Of a stretch of 64,000 bases of DNA, positions 34,833 through 44,324 are shown one piece after another. The translations under genes and the position numbers were made by a program. Every line of letters starts with the position of its first letter. Within the stretch, counting starts at the first letter, position 1. The stretch is from Paucibacter sp963740455 (GTDB lineage Bacteria > Pseudomonadota > Gammaproteobacteria > Burkholderiales > Burkholderiaceae_C). Where the stretch lies: positions 75,592 to 139,591 of the forward strand of contig CAVUEF010000020.1 of NCBI GenBank assembly GCA_963740455.1. The letters are read 5' to 3'. Below the pieces are notes generated by a model, which worked only from the letters and a program-made list of their open reading frames with translations, did not search any database and was not told the origin of the DNA.

Positions 34833-36500
34833 ATGGACAACGCCCTGCTCTCCCCGCTGGACATGAACGCCGCTCCTGCCAATGGTTTCGGCGCGCGTCT
34901 GGCCGCGCTGCCGGCCCGCAGCAAGATGATGATGGCGTTGGGCCTGGCCGCCCTGGTGGCGGTGCTGGCGGCGATGAGCATGTGGAGCACTCAGGGCGAC
35001 TACCGACCTGTCTTCACCGGGCTGTCCGACAAGGACGGCGGCGCCATCATCACCCAGTTGTCGGCCATGAACGTGCCCTACAAGAACGAGCCTGGCGGCA
35101 CGATTCTGGTGCCGGCCTCGCAGGTCTACGACGTGCGCATGAAGCTCGCCTCGGCCGGCCTGCCCAAGGGCAGCGTGATCGGCTTCGAGTTGATGGACAA
35201 GCAGTCCATCGGCCAGACCCAGTTCAATGAGCGACTCAACTTCCAGCGCGGTCTCGAAGGTGAACTGACCCGCACCATCACCGCCCTGGCCGACGTTGCC
35301 GACGCGCGCGTGCACTTGGCCATGCCGCAACAAAACGGGTTTTTCCGCGAGCAGCAAAAGCCCTCCGCGTCGGTCATGCTGACGCTGCGTGGCGGCCACA
35401 CGCTGGATCGCGCGCAGGTGGCCGGCATCGTGCATCTGGTCTCGGCCAGCGTGCCCGAGCTTTCGCCCAAGGCCGTCAGCGTGCTCGACCAATCGGGCAC
35501 GCTGCTGTCCTCGGCCAGCGATACCGGTTCGGGCCTGGACAGTCAACAACTGCAATACAAGCAGCAGATCGAGGCCAATTTCACCAAGCGCATCTATGAA
35601 CTGCTGGAACCCGTGGTCGGCCGCGACAACCTGCGCGCCACCGTCACCGCCGATGTCGATTTTTCGCAGACCGAGGCCACCAGCGAAGAGTTCAAGCCCA
35701 ACCAAGGCGCCAACGCGAGCGCCAGCGTGCGCAGCCTGCAAAGCACCGAGTCCAGCAACGGCAGCGGCGCCGCCCCGCCAGCGGGCGTGCCGGGTGCGGC
35801 GACCAACCAGCCGCCCACGCCCGCCACCGCACCCATCACCGGCGCAGCCGCGCCCTTGCAGGCCGCGCAAGGGGCCGGTACCGCCATCAGCTCGCGCAAG
35901 GACAACACCACCAACTTCGAACTCGACAAGACCGTGCGTGTCACGCGCAACGCCACCGGTGTGGTGAAACGACTCAACGCCGCGGTCGTGCTGAACAACC
36001 GGGTCATCACCGACGCCAAGGGCAAGACCTCGACGCAGCCGCTCGCGCCTGAAGAGATCGACAAACTCACGGCCCTGGTCAAGGAGACCATGGGCTTCAA
36101 CGAGGCGCGTGGCGATTCGGTCAAGCTGATCAATACGCCGTTCAAGATCGAGACTGTCGATGTACCCGTTGTGCCGTTCCTTCAGCAACCCTGGCTGATC
36201 GACATGCTGCGCGCAGGTGCCGTGCCGGCCAGCCTGGTACTGGTGGCCTTGATCGCGGTATTCGGCATGGTGCGTCCGGCCCTGCGGGCTGCCATGCAGA
36301 CGCCGCCAGCGCACGAAAAAGGTGGCAAGCTCGACGCCATGGTCGACGAGGACAACCTCCTGCCCAGCCCCGGCGACCGGCCGGCCCTGCAGGCACCCGA
36401 AACCGACCCCCGGCTGACCGTCATGCGTGCCATGGCCAAGGAAAACCCCGCTGCCGTGGCAAATGTCGTGAGCGGCTGGGTCAGCGGCGAGTCCAAGTGA
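34833..36500 (+). CDS. fliF: Flagellar MS-ring protein FliF
   Basis: About 555 residues. N-terminal membrane helix (MMMALGLAALVAVLAAMSMW), ring-building motifs (NVPYKNEPGG, VRMKLASAGLPKG, TQFNERLNFQRGLEGELTRTI), a periplasmic region with a low-complexity Pro/Ala insert (about 300-360), a second membrane helix (around 465-485) and a C-terminal FliG-binding tail (DPRLTVMRAMAKENPAAVANVVSGWV). Start at 34833. Heads fliF-fliG-fliH-fliI-fliJ-fliK. Confidence 0.97.
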   Translation: MDNALLSPLDMNAAPANGFGARLAALPARSKMMMALGLAALVAVLAAMSMWSTQGDYRPVFTGLSDKDGGAIITQLSAMNVPYKNEPGGTILVPASQVYDVRMKLASAGLPKGSVIGFELMDKQSIGQTQFNERLNFQRGLEGELTRTITALADVADARVHLAMPQQNGFFREQQKPSASVMLTLRGGHTLDRAQVAGIVHLVSASVPELSPKAVSVLDQSGTLLSSASDTGSGLDSQQLQYKQQIEANFTKRIYELLEPVVGRDNLRATVTADVDFSQTEATSEEFKPNQGANASASVRSLQSTESSNGSGAAPPAGVPGAATNQPPTPATAPITGAAAPLQAAQGAGTAISSRKDNTTNFELDKTVRVTRNATGVVKRLNAAVVLNNRVITDAKGKTSTQPLAPEEIDKLTALVKETMGFNEARGDSVKLINTPFKIETVDVPVVPFLQQPWLIDMLRAGAVPASLVLVALIAVFGMVRPALRAAMQTPPAHEKGGKLDAMVDEDNLLPSPGDRPALQAPETDPRLTVMRAMAKENPAAVANVVSGWVSGESK

Positions 36501-36527
36501 CAAAATGGCCGCGCAACGGACTACCCT

Positions 36528-37529
36528 ATGAGCATGGAAGACGACGGCGTAGAAAGCGCAGCTATCCTGCTGATGTCACTCGGCGAGGAAGATGCTTCCG
36601 AGGTGTTCAAGCACCTGGCCCCCAAGGAAGTGCAACGCCTGGGTGAAACCATGGCCAAGCTCAGTGTCATCACACGCGACCGCATGAGCGCCGTGCTCGA
36701 CAAGTTCGTGGCGGTTGCGGGCGAGCACCATTTGCTGGTGCCGGACTCGGACGAATACGTGAAGGCCGTGCTGCGCCGCGCGCTCGGCGAAGAAAAGGCC
36801 GGTCTGCTGATCGAACGCATCATGCAAGGCAGCGATGTCAGTGGCATCGAAAGTCTGAAGTGGATGGACAGCGCCTCGGTGGCCGAGCTGGTGCGCAACG
36901 AACACCCGCAAATCCTGGCAGCCATCCTGGTGCACCTGGACTTCGACCAGGCCAGCGAAGTACTCAAGCAGTTCACCGAGCGTCAACGCAACGAGGTGCT
37001 GATACGCATTGCCACGCTGGACGGCATCCAGCCTTCGGCATTGAAGGATTTGAACGAGGTCATGAGCCAGTTGCTGTCGGGCGGTGACCGCCTGAAGAAG
37101 TCCTCGCTGGGAGGCGCCAAGACAGCGGCCGAAATCATCAACTTGCTGGGCTCCAGCATCGAGACGTCGGTGCTCGACTATGTGCGCGAGGCCGACAGCG
37201 ATCTGGCGCAGAGAATCATGGACAATATGTTCACCTTCGACGACCTCGAAAAGATCGACGACAAGGGCTTCCAATCGCTGCTGCGCGAAGTGCAGTCAGA
37301 GTCGCTCATCATTGCCCTCAAGGGCGCCACGCCAGAATTGCGCGAGAAGGTATTCAAGAACATGTCGACACGCGCCGCCGAGACGCTGCGCGAAGATCTC
37401 GAATCGCGTGGCCCGGTGCGGGTTTCCGAAGTCGAGGCCGAGCAGAAAGAGATGCTCAAGACCGTGCGTCGTCTGGTGGACGAGGGTCAGATCGTGCTGT
37501 CCAGCGGCGGCGAAGACGACTATCTTTGA
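36528..37529 (+). CDS. fliG: Flagellar motor switch protein FliG
   Basis: 333 residues, the normal length. Motifs include LLMSLGEEDASEVFKHL, the middle EHPQ segment (RNEHPQILAAILVHLD) and the C-terminal torque helix with charged residues (FDDLEKIDDKGFQSLLREVQ). FliG couples MotA to rotor movement. Begins 28 bases after fliF. Confidence 0.97.
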   Translation: MSMEDDGVESAAILLMSLGEEDASEVFKHLAPKEVQRLGETMAKLSVITRDRMSAVLDKFVAVAGEHHLLVPDSDEYVKAVLRRALGEEKAGLLIERIMQGSDVSGIESLKWMDSASVAELVRNEHPQILAAILVHLDFDQASEVLKQFTERQRNEVLIRIATLDGIQPSALKDLNEVMSQLLSGGDRLKKSSLGGAKTAAEIINLLGSSIETSVLDYVREADSDLAQRIMDNMFTFDDLEKIDDKGFQSLLREVQSESLIIALKGATPELREKVFKNMSTRAAETLREDLESRGPVRVSEVEAEQKEMLKTVRRLVDEGQIVLSSGGEDDYL

Positions 37530-37558
37530 TGGTCTGAACGGCATCGAGATCAAGCTTC

Positions 37559-38320
37559 ATGAGCGCCTACCGACCCCCACGCCAGGTTCCTCCGCCACTC
37601 GATGCGGACGGACAGCCGCGCAGCCCGAGCAACTACGGCCGTTTCATTCCGCGCGAGGAGCTGCAAAACGTATCGGCCTGGAAGCCGGGGTCGTTTCAGG
37701 ACAGACGCGCCTCCAAGCCGCAGCCCGAGACCAAGCCCGAGCCGCCCAAACCTGATCTCCCCGAACAGTTGCACCAGGCGCGCCAGTCGGGCTACCAGGA
37801 CGGCTACCGCGACGGCATGGCGGCGCTGGATGCCTTCAAGAAGACCTTTGCGCAGCAGATGAACAGCCAGATCGGCACCTTGCTGCGCAGCTTCAATGTC
37901 GAATTGCAAGGGCTGGAGCAGGCCATGGCCAGCGCGCTGGCGCAGACCGCGGTCGAACTGGCACGCCAGGTGGTGCGCAGCGAGATCACGCAGCGCCCCG
38001 AACATGTGGTGCAAGTCGCCCGCGAGGCGGTCGAGGCGCTGCTGCTGAGCGCCCGCCACACGCGGGTGCGCGTGCACCCGGCCGACATGCCCTTGGTGAA
38101 CGAAGGCGCGGGTGCGGAGTTGCATGCGCGCGGCGCGCAGCTGATGGGAGATGCCAGCATCGAGCGGGGTGGCTGTCTGATCGAATCGGACATCAGCGTG
38201 ATCGACGCGCGCATCGCCAGCCGCTGGTCGCGCGCGGCCGCCGCACTCGGGGACACCTCGGCCTGGTCCGCCGCGGACGCACCAGCTGCCGATGCCGCCT
38301 CGACGGAAGGCCCGACATGA
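37559..38320 (+). CDS. fliH: Flagellar export regulator FliH
   Basis: 253 residues. A Pro-rich N-terminus, then the GxxxG-containing helix (QSGYQDGYRDGMAALDAF) and a C-terminal domain (VELARQVVRSEI, VRVHPADM, GGCLIES) as in FliH, the negative regulator that links the FliI ATPase to the C-ring. Overlaps fliI by four bases (ATGA). Confidence 0.93.
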   Translation: MSAYRPPRQVPPPLDADGQPRSPSNYGRFIPREELQNVSAWKPGSFQDRRASKPQPETKPEPPKPDLPEQLHQARQSGYQDGYRDGMAALDAFKKTFAQQMNSQIGTLLRSFNVELQGLEQAMASALAQTAVELARQVVRSEITQRPEHVVQVAREAVEALLLSARHTRVRVHPADMPLVNEGAGAELHARGAQLMGDASIERGGCLIESDISVIDARIASRWSRAAAALGDTSAWSAADAPAADAASTEGPT

Positions 38321-39747
38321 GTGCCCGCACCGAAAAATGGCAGACCTATCTGGATGATCTGGTGGCGTTTGCCAAGGCGCCGGTGGCACTCGAATCACAG
38401 GGCACCTTGGTGCGTGTGGCCGGCCTGGTGCTCGAAGCCGCCGGGGTGCGCGTGCCGGTGGGATCGGTGTGCGAGATCCACGCGCCGAACGCCCGTCCGG
38501 GCGAGCGCCCGGTGCACGCCGAGGTGGTCGGTTTTTCGGGCGACCGCGCCTATCTGATGCCCACCGACGAGGTGCAGGGGCTGGCCAGCGGCGCACGCGT
38601 GCAGCCGCGCGCCCTGCCGGCGACCGGCCCCCTGTTCGGCCAGGCCAACTACCCGTGGCGGCGCAACGAAGACCGGGGCCTGCATCTGCCGATGGGCGAC
38701 GGCCTGCTGGGCCGCGTGGTGGATTCGCACGGCGTGCCGATGGACCGCAATGGTCCGCTGCAGGCGGTGAGCAGCGAACCGATGGTGCGCCGTCCCATCA
38801 ATGCCATGGACCGCGATCCGGTGCGCACGCCGCTGGACACCGGCATACGCTCGATCAACGCCATGCTGACGGTGGGCCGGGGCCAGCGGCTGGGCCTGTT
38901 TGCCGGCACTGGCGTGGGCAAATCGGTGTTGCTCGGCATGATGGCCCGCTACACCCAGGCCGACGTGATCGTGGTCGGACTGATCGGCGAGCGTGGCCGC
39001 GAAGTCAAGGAATTCATCGAGGACATCCTCGGCGAAGAAGGCATGCGTCGCTCGGTCGTGGTGGCGGCGCCCGCCGACGCGCCGCCGCTGGTGCGCATGC
39101 AAGGTGCCATTTACGCCACCGCGATTGCCGAACATTTTCGCGATCACGGCAAGCATGTGCTGTTGCTGATGGATTCGCTCACGCGCTACGCGATGGCACA
39201 GCGCGAAATCGCCTTGGCCATCGGTGAGCCGCCCGCCACGAAAGGCTATCCGCCTTCTTGTTTTGCCAAGCTGCCGCAGTTGGTGGAGCGCAGCGGCAAC
39301 GGGCTCAACGGCGTGGGGTCGATCACCGCCTTCTATACCGTGCTGTCCGAGGGCGACGACCAGCAAGATCCGATCGCCGATGCGGCCCGCGGCATTCTTG
39401 ATGGCCACATCGTGCTCTCGCGCGATCTGGCCGAGAGCGGTCATTACCCGGCCATCGATGTCGAGCGTTCGGTGTCACGGGTGATGACGAATGTGGCTTC
39501 GAAATCCCACCTGGAAGCGGCGCGCCGTTTTCGCCAGTTGCTGGCCAAGTACAACAAGGCGCGCGACCTGATACAGCTGGGCGCCTATGCGCCGGGCCAC
39601 GACGCCGAGCTCGATCTGGCGGTGCGCCTGCACGGCCAGATGACCCAGCTGCTGCAACAAGACATGCATACGCCCGCGCCGCTGACCCACAGCGTGCGGC
39701 AATTGACCTCCTTGGTGGGTGACCCAGAGCACGCCACGACCGATTGA
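38317..39747 (+). CDS. fliI: Flagellum-specific ATPase FliI
   Basis: 476 residues. F1-type ATPase core with Walker A GTGVGKS (197-203), VVGLIGERGREVKEF, Walker B LLLMDSLTRYAMAQREI and the type III signature GYPPSCFAKLPQL. It energises export with FliH and FliJ in the cytoplasm. Confidence 0.97.
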   Translation: MSARTEKWQTYLDDLVAFAKAPVALESQGTLVRVAGLVLEAAGVRVPVGSVCEIHAPNARPGERPVHAEVVGFSGDRAYLMPTDEVQGLASGARVQPRALPATGPLFGQANYPWRRNEDRGLHLPMGDGLLGRVVDSHGVPMDRNGPLQAVSSEPMVRRPINAMDRDPVRTPLDTGIRSINAMLTVGRGQRLGLFAGTGVGKSVLLGMMARYTQADVIVVGLIGERGREVKEFIEDILGEEGMRRSVVVAAPADAPPLVRMQGAIYATAIAEHFRDHGKHVLLLMDSLTRYAMAQREIALAIGEPPATKGYPPSCFAKLPQLVERSGNGLNGVGSITAFYTVLSEGDDQQDPIADAARGILDGHIVLSRDLAESGHYPAIDVERSVSRVMTNVASKSHLEAARRFRQLLAKYNKARDLIQLGAYAPGHDAELDLAVRLHGQMTQLLQQDMHTPAPLTHSVRQLTSLVGDPEHATTD

Positions 39748-39770
39748 ATTCATAGAGCCGGAACGCATCA

Positions 39771-40250
39771 GTGGATACCAACAGCCTGCAAACCCTGAAC
39801 CTGCTGCTTGAGCACGCACAGACCGAGCGCGACGCTGCCGTGCGCGACTTGCAAGACGCCACCGCGCTGGCCGAACAGGCCAAGACGCAGGCCACGCAGC
39901 TCGAGCTCTACCGAGGCGACTACCGGCAACGCTGGAACAACCAGTTTGCGCGCCAAGGCACGATGGACATCGTGATGTGCTACCAAAGCTTTGGTGCACG
40001 GCTGGACCAGGCCATTTCGCACCAAAGCCAGGTCACGCAGCAGGCGGACAGCCGCGTGGCAGTCGCCCGCGAAATGCTGATGCAGCGTGAACTGCGCGTG
40101 CTTTCAGTGCGCAAGCTGATCGAGCGCAGGCGCCAGGAAATGCAGCGCGGCTTGAACAAGCAAGACCAGAAATCTACCGACGAGCAGGCCTCCCGAGCCG
40201 GCTGGGGTGTCAGTCACCCGCTCACGCGCGCCATCGCGCATCCCTCCTGA
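39771..40250 (+). CDS. fliJ: Flagellar export protein FliJ
   Basis: 159 residues, predicted as a long two-helix coiled coil (Gln/Arg/Glu-rich, heptad-like). The position between fliI and fliK and the length fit FliJ. It starts at GTG (39771), 23 bases after fliI. Sequence conservation is low in this family, so the name depends on context. Confidence 0.88.
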   Translation: MDTNSLQTLNLLLEHAQTERDAAVRDLQDATALAEQAKTQATQLELYRGDYRQRWNNQFARQGTMDIVMCYQSFGARLDQAISHQSQVTQQADSRVAVAREMLMQRELRVLSVRKLIERRRQEMQRGLNKQDQKSTDEQASRAGWGVSHPLTRAIAHPS

Positions 40251-40270
40251 CACCGAGCGAGGATCGCATC

Positions 40271-41632
40271 ATGTCCGTCTCCAGCAATGCTGCGCTCGGC
40301 GCGCAAGCCACCGGCAACAAGTCCAACACCCTGCTCGCCGTGCTGTCCGGCGACAACGGCGCGGGCCACCAGGCCGGGCAGAGCTTTTCGCAGGTCCTCA
40401 AGGACACCTCGATCTCGCCACTGCCCACGCCCACGCCTGCGCCGCCCAACCGCGTCGAAGCCAAGTCCGCGCCCGCGCCAGCCAGTCACCCTGAGCAGGC
40501 GTCCGACGCCACCGGCAACGCGAGTCCATCCGCGTCGACCCCCGCCGCTGTGTCGAACGCGTCCAAGGCGCTGGCCGCGGACAAGGCCGCGTCCAAGCTG
40601 ACGAAAGAAGTCAAACCATTGGCTGGCGGCAAGGCGGCCCTCCCAGGCCAAGCCATCGACCTGATCGACAGCGCCGACCAGAAGACTGCCAAGTCGACCA
40701 AGACCCGGCCCGAGGATGCGCAAGACTCGAGCGCCGCTGGCCTGGCACCAGTCGCCCTCGCCGCAGACCCGCAACGCCCCGTGGCGCTGGCTGGCGTGCC
40801 TGAAGCCGGCGCCGCGGCGCTGCAGTCACTGGCCAGTCTGATGCCCAGCGTCGCACAGGCCGTGTTTCGACCGGAGCCGCGCGCCCAGACCGCTGGCGCA
40901 GGCAAGCTCGACGCAAAGTCAGGCGTGCCCACCAGCACTGAAGCACGCGCCAAAGCCTTGTCAGCCAAATCGCAGGAATTGCTCGCACTGACGAAGGCCG
41001 ACGCGCCACCCGTCGACGCGCCGGCGCAAGACCTGTCGGCGTTGCACCCGGACCTGGCGCGTCCCTTGGCCGACGACAAGACCCAAAGCGGCAGCACGCC
41101 GGGTTTCAGCAGCGTCATGCAAGCCACCCATGCGGCCATGGGAGCGTTCGCGGCGCCGCTCAACCCAAGTGTGTCGCAGACACCTGTCCCCAGCACCGCA
41201 GTGCACGTGAAAAGCGAGCTGCAGGGGCCGGGATTTGCCCCCGAAATGGCGGCGCGCCTGACCGTGCTGACAGGCGCAGGCGTAGAAAGCGCCGAACTGC
41301 ATCTGAACCCGGCCGACATGGGTCCGGTATCGGTGAAGATCACGCTCGACGGTCAGGACGCCCAAGTGCAGTTTCATGCCCAGCATGCGCTCACCCGCGA
41401 AGTACTCGAGCGCAGCCTGCCCGAATTGGCCGCCGCCCTGCGCGACGCCGGGCTGACCTTGAGCGGTGGTGGCGTGTTCCAGCAGCAGCAAGACGCAAGG
41501 CCCGACGGCCAGGCACAGCGTTCGAGCGCGCCGGGCCCGGGGCGCGATTTCGGGGCGGCGGTCGGCGCGGGCGATCCGGCGCCGGTCACGCTACGCCGCA
41601 CCCAGGTGGGCGTGCTCGACATGTACGCTTGA
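40271..41632 (+). CDS. fliK: Flagellar hook-length control protein FliK
   Basis: 453 residues. The N-terminal 330 are Ala/Pro/Ser-rich and disordered, serving as the molecular ruler. The C-terminal domain (ESAELHLNPADMGPVSVKITLDG, VQFHAQHALTREVLERSLPELAAALRDAGL) is the conserved Flg_hook domain that contacts FlhB. The tail is Gln/Pro-rich. Last gene before a hairpin-containing gap. Confidence 0.95.
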   Translation: MSVSSNAALGAQATGNKSNTLLAVLSGDNGAGHQAGQSFSQVLKDTSISPLPTPTPAPPNRVEAKSAPAPASHPEQASDATGNASPSASTPAAVSNASKALAADKAASKLTKEVKPLAGGKAALPGQAIDLIDSADQKTAKSTKTRPEDAQDSSAAGLAPVALAADPQRPVALAGVPEAGAAALQSLASLMPSVAQAVFRPEPRAQTAGAGKLDAKSGVPTSTEARAKALSAKSQELLALTKADAPPVDAPAQDLSALHPDLARPLADDKTQSGSTPGFSSVMQATHAAMGAFAAPLNPSVSQTPVPSTAVHVKSELQGPGFAPEMAARLTVLTGAGVESAELHLNPADMGPVSVKITLDGQDAQVQFHAQHALTREVLERSLPELAAALRDAGLTLSGGGVFQQQQDARPDGQAQRSSAPGPGRDFGAAVGAGDPAPVTLRRTQVGVLDMYA

Positions 41633-41649
41633 GAGGCCATTCGTTTTTC

Positions 41650-41698
41650 CCCCGCTTTTCGGGGCATTGAAAATGAGGGGGGTCCCAATAATGGGACC
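41650..41698 (+). other. Two hairpins in the fliK-fliL gap
   Basis: Two consecutive stem-loops: CCCCG/CGGGG near 41650-41665, and a perfect 7-bp stem GGTCCCA/TGGGACC at 41681-41698 with loop ATAA. Neither has a clear T run on the plus strand, so they may attenuate, or set the 5' end of, the fliL-fliR message rather than end transcription completely. Confidence 0.45.
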
Positions 41699-41768
41699 AT
41701 TCAAGACCTAGCGCGCACGCGCATTGCGGGCGTGCCCGGTCAAACACAGAGCAGTCCGAGGAGTTCAG

Positions 41769-42374
41769 ATGGCGACAGCAGCACCGGCCCCTGCGACCGA
41801 AGCCCCGGTGGTGGCACCGAAGGGGAAGAAGAAGCTCATCATCATCATCGCGGCCGTGCTGCTGCTCGTGCTGATCGGCGGCGGCGCCACCGTGTTCGTG
41901 CTCAAGAAGAGAGCGGCCAGCGCGCTGGCGGCCGACGAGGGCGGCACCGCTGCACATGCCCCCGCCGCACATGCCAAGGCAGACCCCAGCCATCCGCCGG
42001 TGTTTCTGGCGCTCGATCCTTTCACGGTCAATCTGGCCGACAAGGAGACCGACCGCTTCGCCCAAGTCGGCGTGACCTTGGAAGTCAAGGACGCGGCTGC
42101 CAGCGATGAATTGAAGGGCTTCATGCCCGCCATTCGCAACAATGTGCTGATGATCCTGGCCCACAAGACCTCGGCGGAGTTGCTGACACTGGAAGGCAAG
42201 GAAAGACTTGCCCGGCAGATCCTGCGCGCGTCGGTGCTGCCGATGGGGGTCGAACTCGATCCGGATCCGCGCGACGTCCCCGCCGACGCCCCGCCCGCGA
42301 AGAAGACCAAGTCGAACAATATGTCGGAGAGCCCGGTGACGAAGGTGCTCTTCTCCAACTTCATCATTCAATGA
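41769..42374 (+). CDS. fliL: Flagellar basal body-associated protein FliL
   Basis: About 201 residues. A short N-terminal tail with KKKLIIIIAAVLLLVLIGGGATVFV as membrane anchor (basic stretch then helix), an Ala-rich linker, and a periplasmic FliL domain (FLALDPFTVNLADKETDRFAQVGVTL, VLFSNFIIQ at the end). Start at ATG 41769, after GAGGAGTT; an upstream GTG-type frame to 41724 is unlikely. First gene of fliL-fliM-fliN-fliO-fliP-fliQ-fliR. Confidence 0.94.
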   Translation: MATAAPAPATEAPVVAPKGKKKLIIIIAAVLLLVLIGGGATVFVLKKRAASALAADEGGTAAHAPAAHAKADPSHPPVFLALDPFTVNLADKETDRFAQVGVTLEVKDAAASDELKGFMPAIRNNVLMILAHKTSAELLTLEGKERLARQILRASVLPMGVELDPDPRDVPADAPPAKKTKSNNMSESPVTKVLFSNFIIQ

Positions 42375-42415
42375 AGCACATCGAAGCGGGGCGCATCCAG
42401 ATTGTGTGAGTCACG

Positions 42416-43420
42416 ATGAACCAGCAAATACTTTCGCAAGACGAAGTCGACGCACTGCTGCAAGGCATCACTGGCGAGAGCCAGAAGATCGAGGCCGAAG
42501 TCGAGCAGCAGGGCGGCACGCGCGACTACAACCTCGCGAGCCAGGAACGCATCGTGCGTGGGCGCATGCCCACGATGGAAATCATCAACGAGCGTTTCGC
42601 CCGCAACGTCCGCATCGGTCTGTTCAACTTCATTCGCAAGAGCCCCGAGGTTGCCATTGGCGGCGTGAAGGTGCAGAAGTACAGCGCCTTCCTGCGTGAA
42701 ATCGTCGTGCCGACCAACTTCAACATCGTGTCGGTGCGGCCGCTGCGCGGCTCCGGGCTGATCGTGTGCGATCCGACGCTGGTCTTCTCGGTGATAGACG
42801 CGCTGTTCGGCGGCGGCGGCAAGTTCCATGCACGCATCGAAGGGCGCGACTTTTCGCCCACCGAGCTGCGCGTCATCACGCGCCTGGTCGAAGTCATCAC
42901 CACCGAATACAAGAAGGCATGGCAGGGCATCTATCCGCTCGAGCTCGACTATCAGCGCTCCGAGATGCAGCCGCAGTTTGCCAATATCGCCACGCCCAGC
43001 GAAATCGTTGTGTCGACCTCGTTCACGCTCGAAATCGGCGACTCCAGCGGCACGATCTATTTCTGCATTCCCTACGCGACACTCGAACCGATTCGCGACG
43101 TGCTGTATTCCACGGTGCAAGGCGACTCCAACGAGCCCGACCGGCGCTGGGTGACGCTGCTGACGGCGCAGATACAGGCCGCCGAGGTCGATCTGGTGGC
43201 GCAGCTGGCCACCGCTCCGGCGACGGTGGAGCAGTTGCTGTCGTACAAGCCGGGTGATTTCATCGAACTCGATCTGGATCCGCTCATCCAGGCCAAGGTG
43301 GATGGCGTGCCGGTTCTTGACTGCCATTACGGCACCTCGAACGGCCGGTATGCGATCAAGATCAACAGCATGTTGTCCAGCTCCGGTGCGAGCTGGCTAG
43401 GAGAATCAAATGTGTCCTGA
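42416..43420 (+). CDS. fliM: Flagellar motor switch protein FliM
   Basis: 334 residues. The N-terminal peptide ILSQDEVDALLQG binds CheY-P. The middle CheC-like domain (LPTMEIINERFAR-type region, GLFNFIRKSPEVAIG) and the C-terminal FliN-like domain (VKDGVPVLDCHYG region) are present. Receives the chemotaxis signal at the C-ring. Confidence 0.96.
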   Translation: MNQQILSQDEVDALLQGITGESQKIEAEVEQQGGTRDYNLASQERIVRGRMPTMEIINERFARNVRIGLFNFIRKSPEVAIGGVKVQKYSAFLREIVVPTNFNIVSVRPLRGSGLIVCDPTLVFSVIDALFGGGGKFHARIEGRDFSPTELRVITRLVEVITTEYKKAWQGIYPLELDYQRSEMQPQFANIATPSEIVVSTSFTLEIGDSSGTIYFCIPYATLEPIRDVLYSTVQGDSNEPDRRWVTLLTAQIQAAEVDLVAQLATAPATVEQLLSYKPGDFIELDLDPLIQAKVDGVPVLDCHYGTSNGRYAIKINSMLSSSGASWLGESNVS

Positions 43421-43853
43421 CGAACCCAGCTCCACAAGCGAACAAGACGCGATGGCCGCCGAGTGGGCCGCCGCCCTGGAGGAGTCCAGGCCGACTGAAG
43501 TCGCCAACGAGGTGCAGCAACCCAATGAACAGGTGTCGCCCGCACCCTTCGCCAGCTTTGCGCCGACCGCTGCTTCGGCGGCGGGCAACGACATCAACAT
43601 GATTCTGGACATTCCGGTTCAGTTGACCGTCGAACTCGGGCGCACACGCATCCCGATCAAGAACATCCTGCAACTGGCACAAGGCTCGGTGGTGGAACTC
43701 GACGCGATGGCCGGTGAGCCGATGGACGTGCTGGTGAACGGCTACCTGATCGCCCAGGGCGAGGTGGTGGTGGTGAACGACAAGTTCGGCATTCGATTGA
43801 CCGACATCGTCACACCGTCCGAGCGCATGCGCCGACTCAGCAAGCTGGGTTGA
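43410..43853 (+). CDS. fliN: Flagellar motor switch protein FliN
   Basis: 147 residues. A Pro/Ala/Gln-rich N-terminus, then the SpoA/FliN domain: NMILDIPVQLTVELGRTRIPIKNILQLAQGSVVELD, VNGYLIAQGEVVVVNDKFGIRLTDI. Overlaps fliM by eleven bases. With FliM it forms the C-ring base and also helps export. Confidence 0.96.
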   Translation: MCPDEPSSTSEQDAMAAEWAAALEESRPTEVANEVQQPNEQVSPAPFASFAPTAASAAGNDINMILDIPVQLTVELGRTRIPIKNILQLAQGSVVELDAMAGEPMDVLVNGYLIAQGEVVVVNDKFGIRLTDIVTPSERMRRLSKLG

Positions 43854-43961
43854 CTGGCCGGGCCGAGCCCCGCCTGGCCGAGAGCTCGCGCCCCGAACTG
43901 ATCAGATGCATTTCGTGCCCTGACCGACCGCAATTCGTGCAATTGGACAAGACCTGACCCC

Positions 43962-44324
43962 ATGGGCTCGACGCTGTTCCCGATTCTCTGGTTTGTTGCC
44001 ATCCTGGCGATGATTCCGCTGGCGCTGTGGCTGCTCAAGCGCACGCCACTGGGAGGCGGCGCCGCCAGCGGCGTGATGCGCATGGTGGCGGTGCTGCCGC
44101 TGTCGCCCAATCAGCGGCTGATCACGGTGGAGGTCGGCAGCGGCGACGATCGCCGCTGGCTCGTGTTGGGCGTGACCGCGCAGCAGATCAGCTGTGTGCA
44201 CCAGATGGCGCCGCAGGGCGAGCCGATTTCGGCGGGCATGACGCCCCCCGTCTCGCCATTTGCCAGCGCCTTGTCGCGTTTCCTGCCCGCCGCAAAACCC
44301 CGTGGAGGGCGTGATGCGCCCTGA
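43962..44324 (+). CDS. fliO: Flagellar export membrane protein FliO
   Basis: 120 residues. An N-terminal membrane helix (LFPILWFVAILAMIPLALWLLKR) and a cytoplasmic domain (MVAVLPLSPNQRLITVEVG, LVLGVTAQQISCVHQM) typical of FliO, which helps FliP assembly. It is 108 bases after fliN and overlaps fliP by eleven bases. Confidence 0.92.
   Translation: MGSTLFPILWFVAILAMIPLALWLLKRTPLGGGAASGVMRMVAVLPLSPNQRLITVEVGSGDDRRWLVLGVTAQQISCVHQMAPQGEPISAGMTPPVSPFASALSRFLPAAKPRGGRDAP

Noticed and set aside
34689..36503. Long minus-strand frame opposite fliF
   Set aside because: Fully antisense to a textbook fliF. Composition is a shadow of GC-rich codons and there is no start signal or domain.
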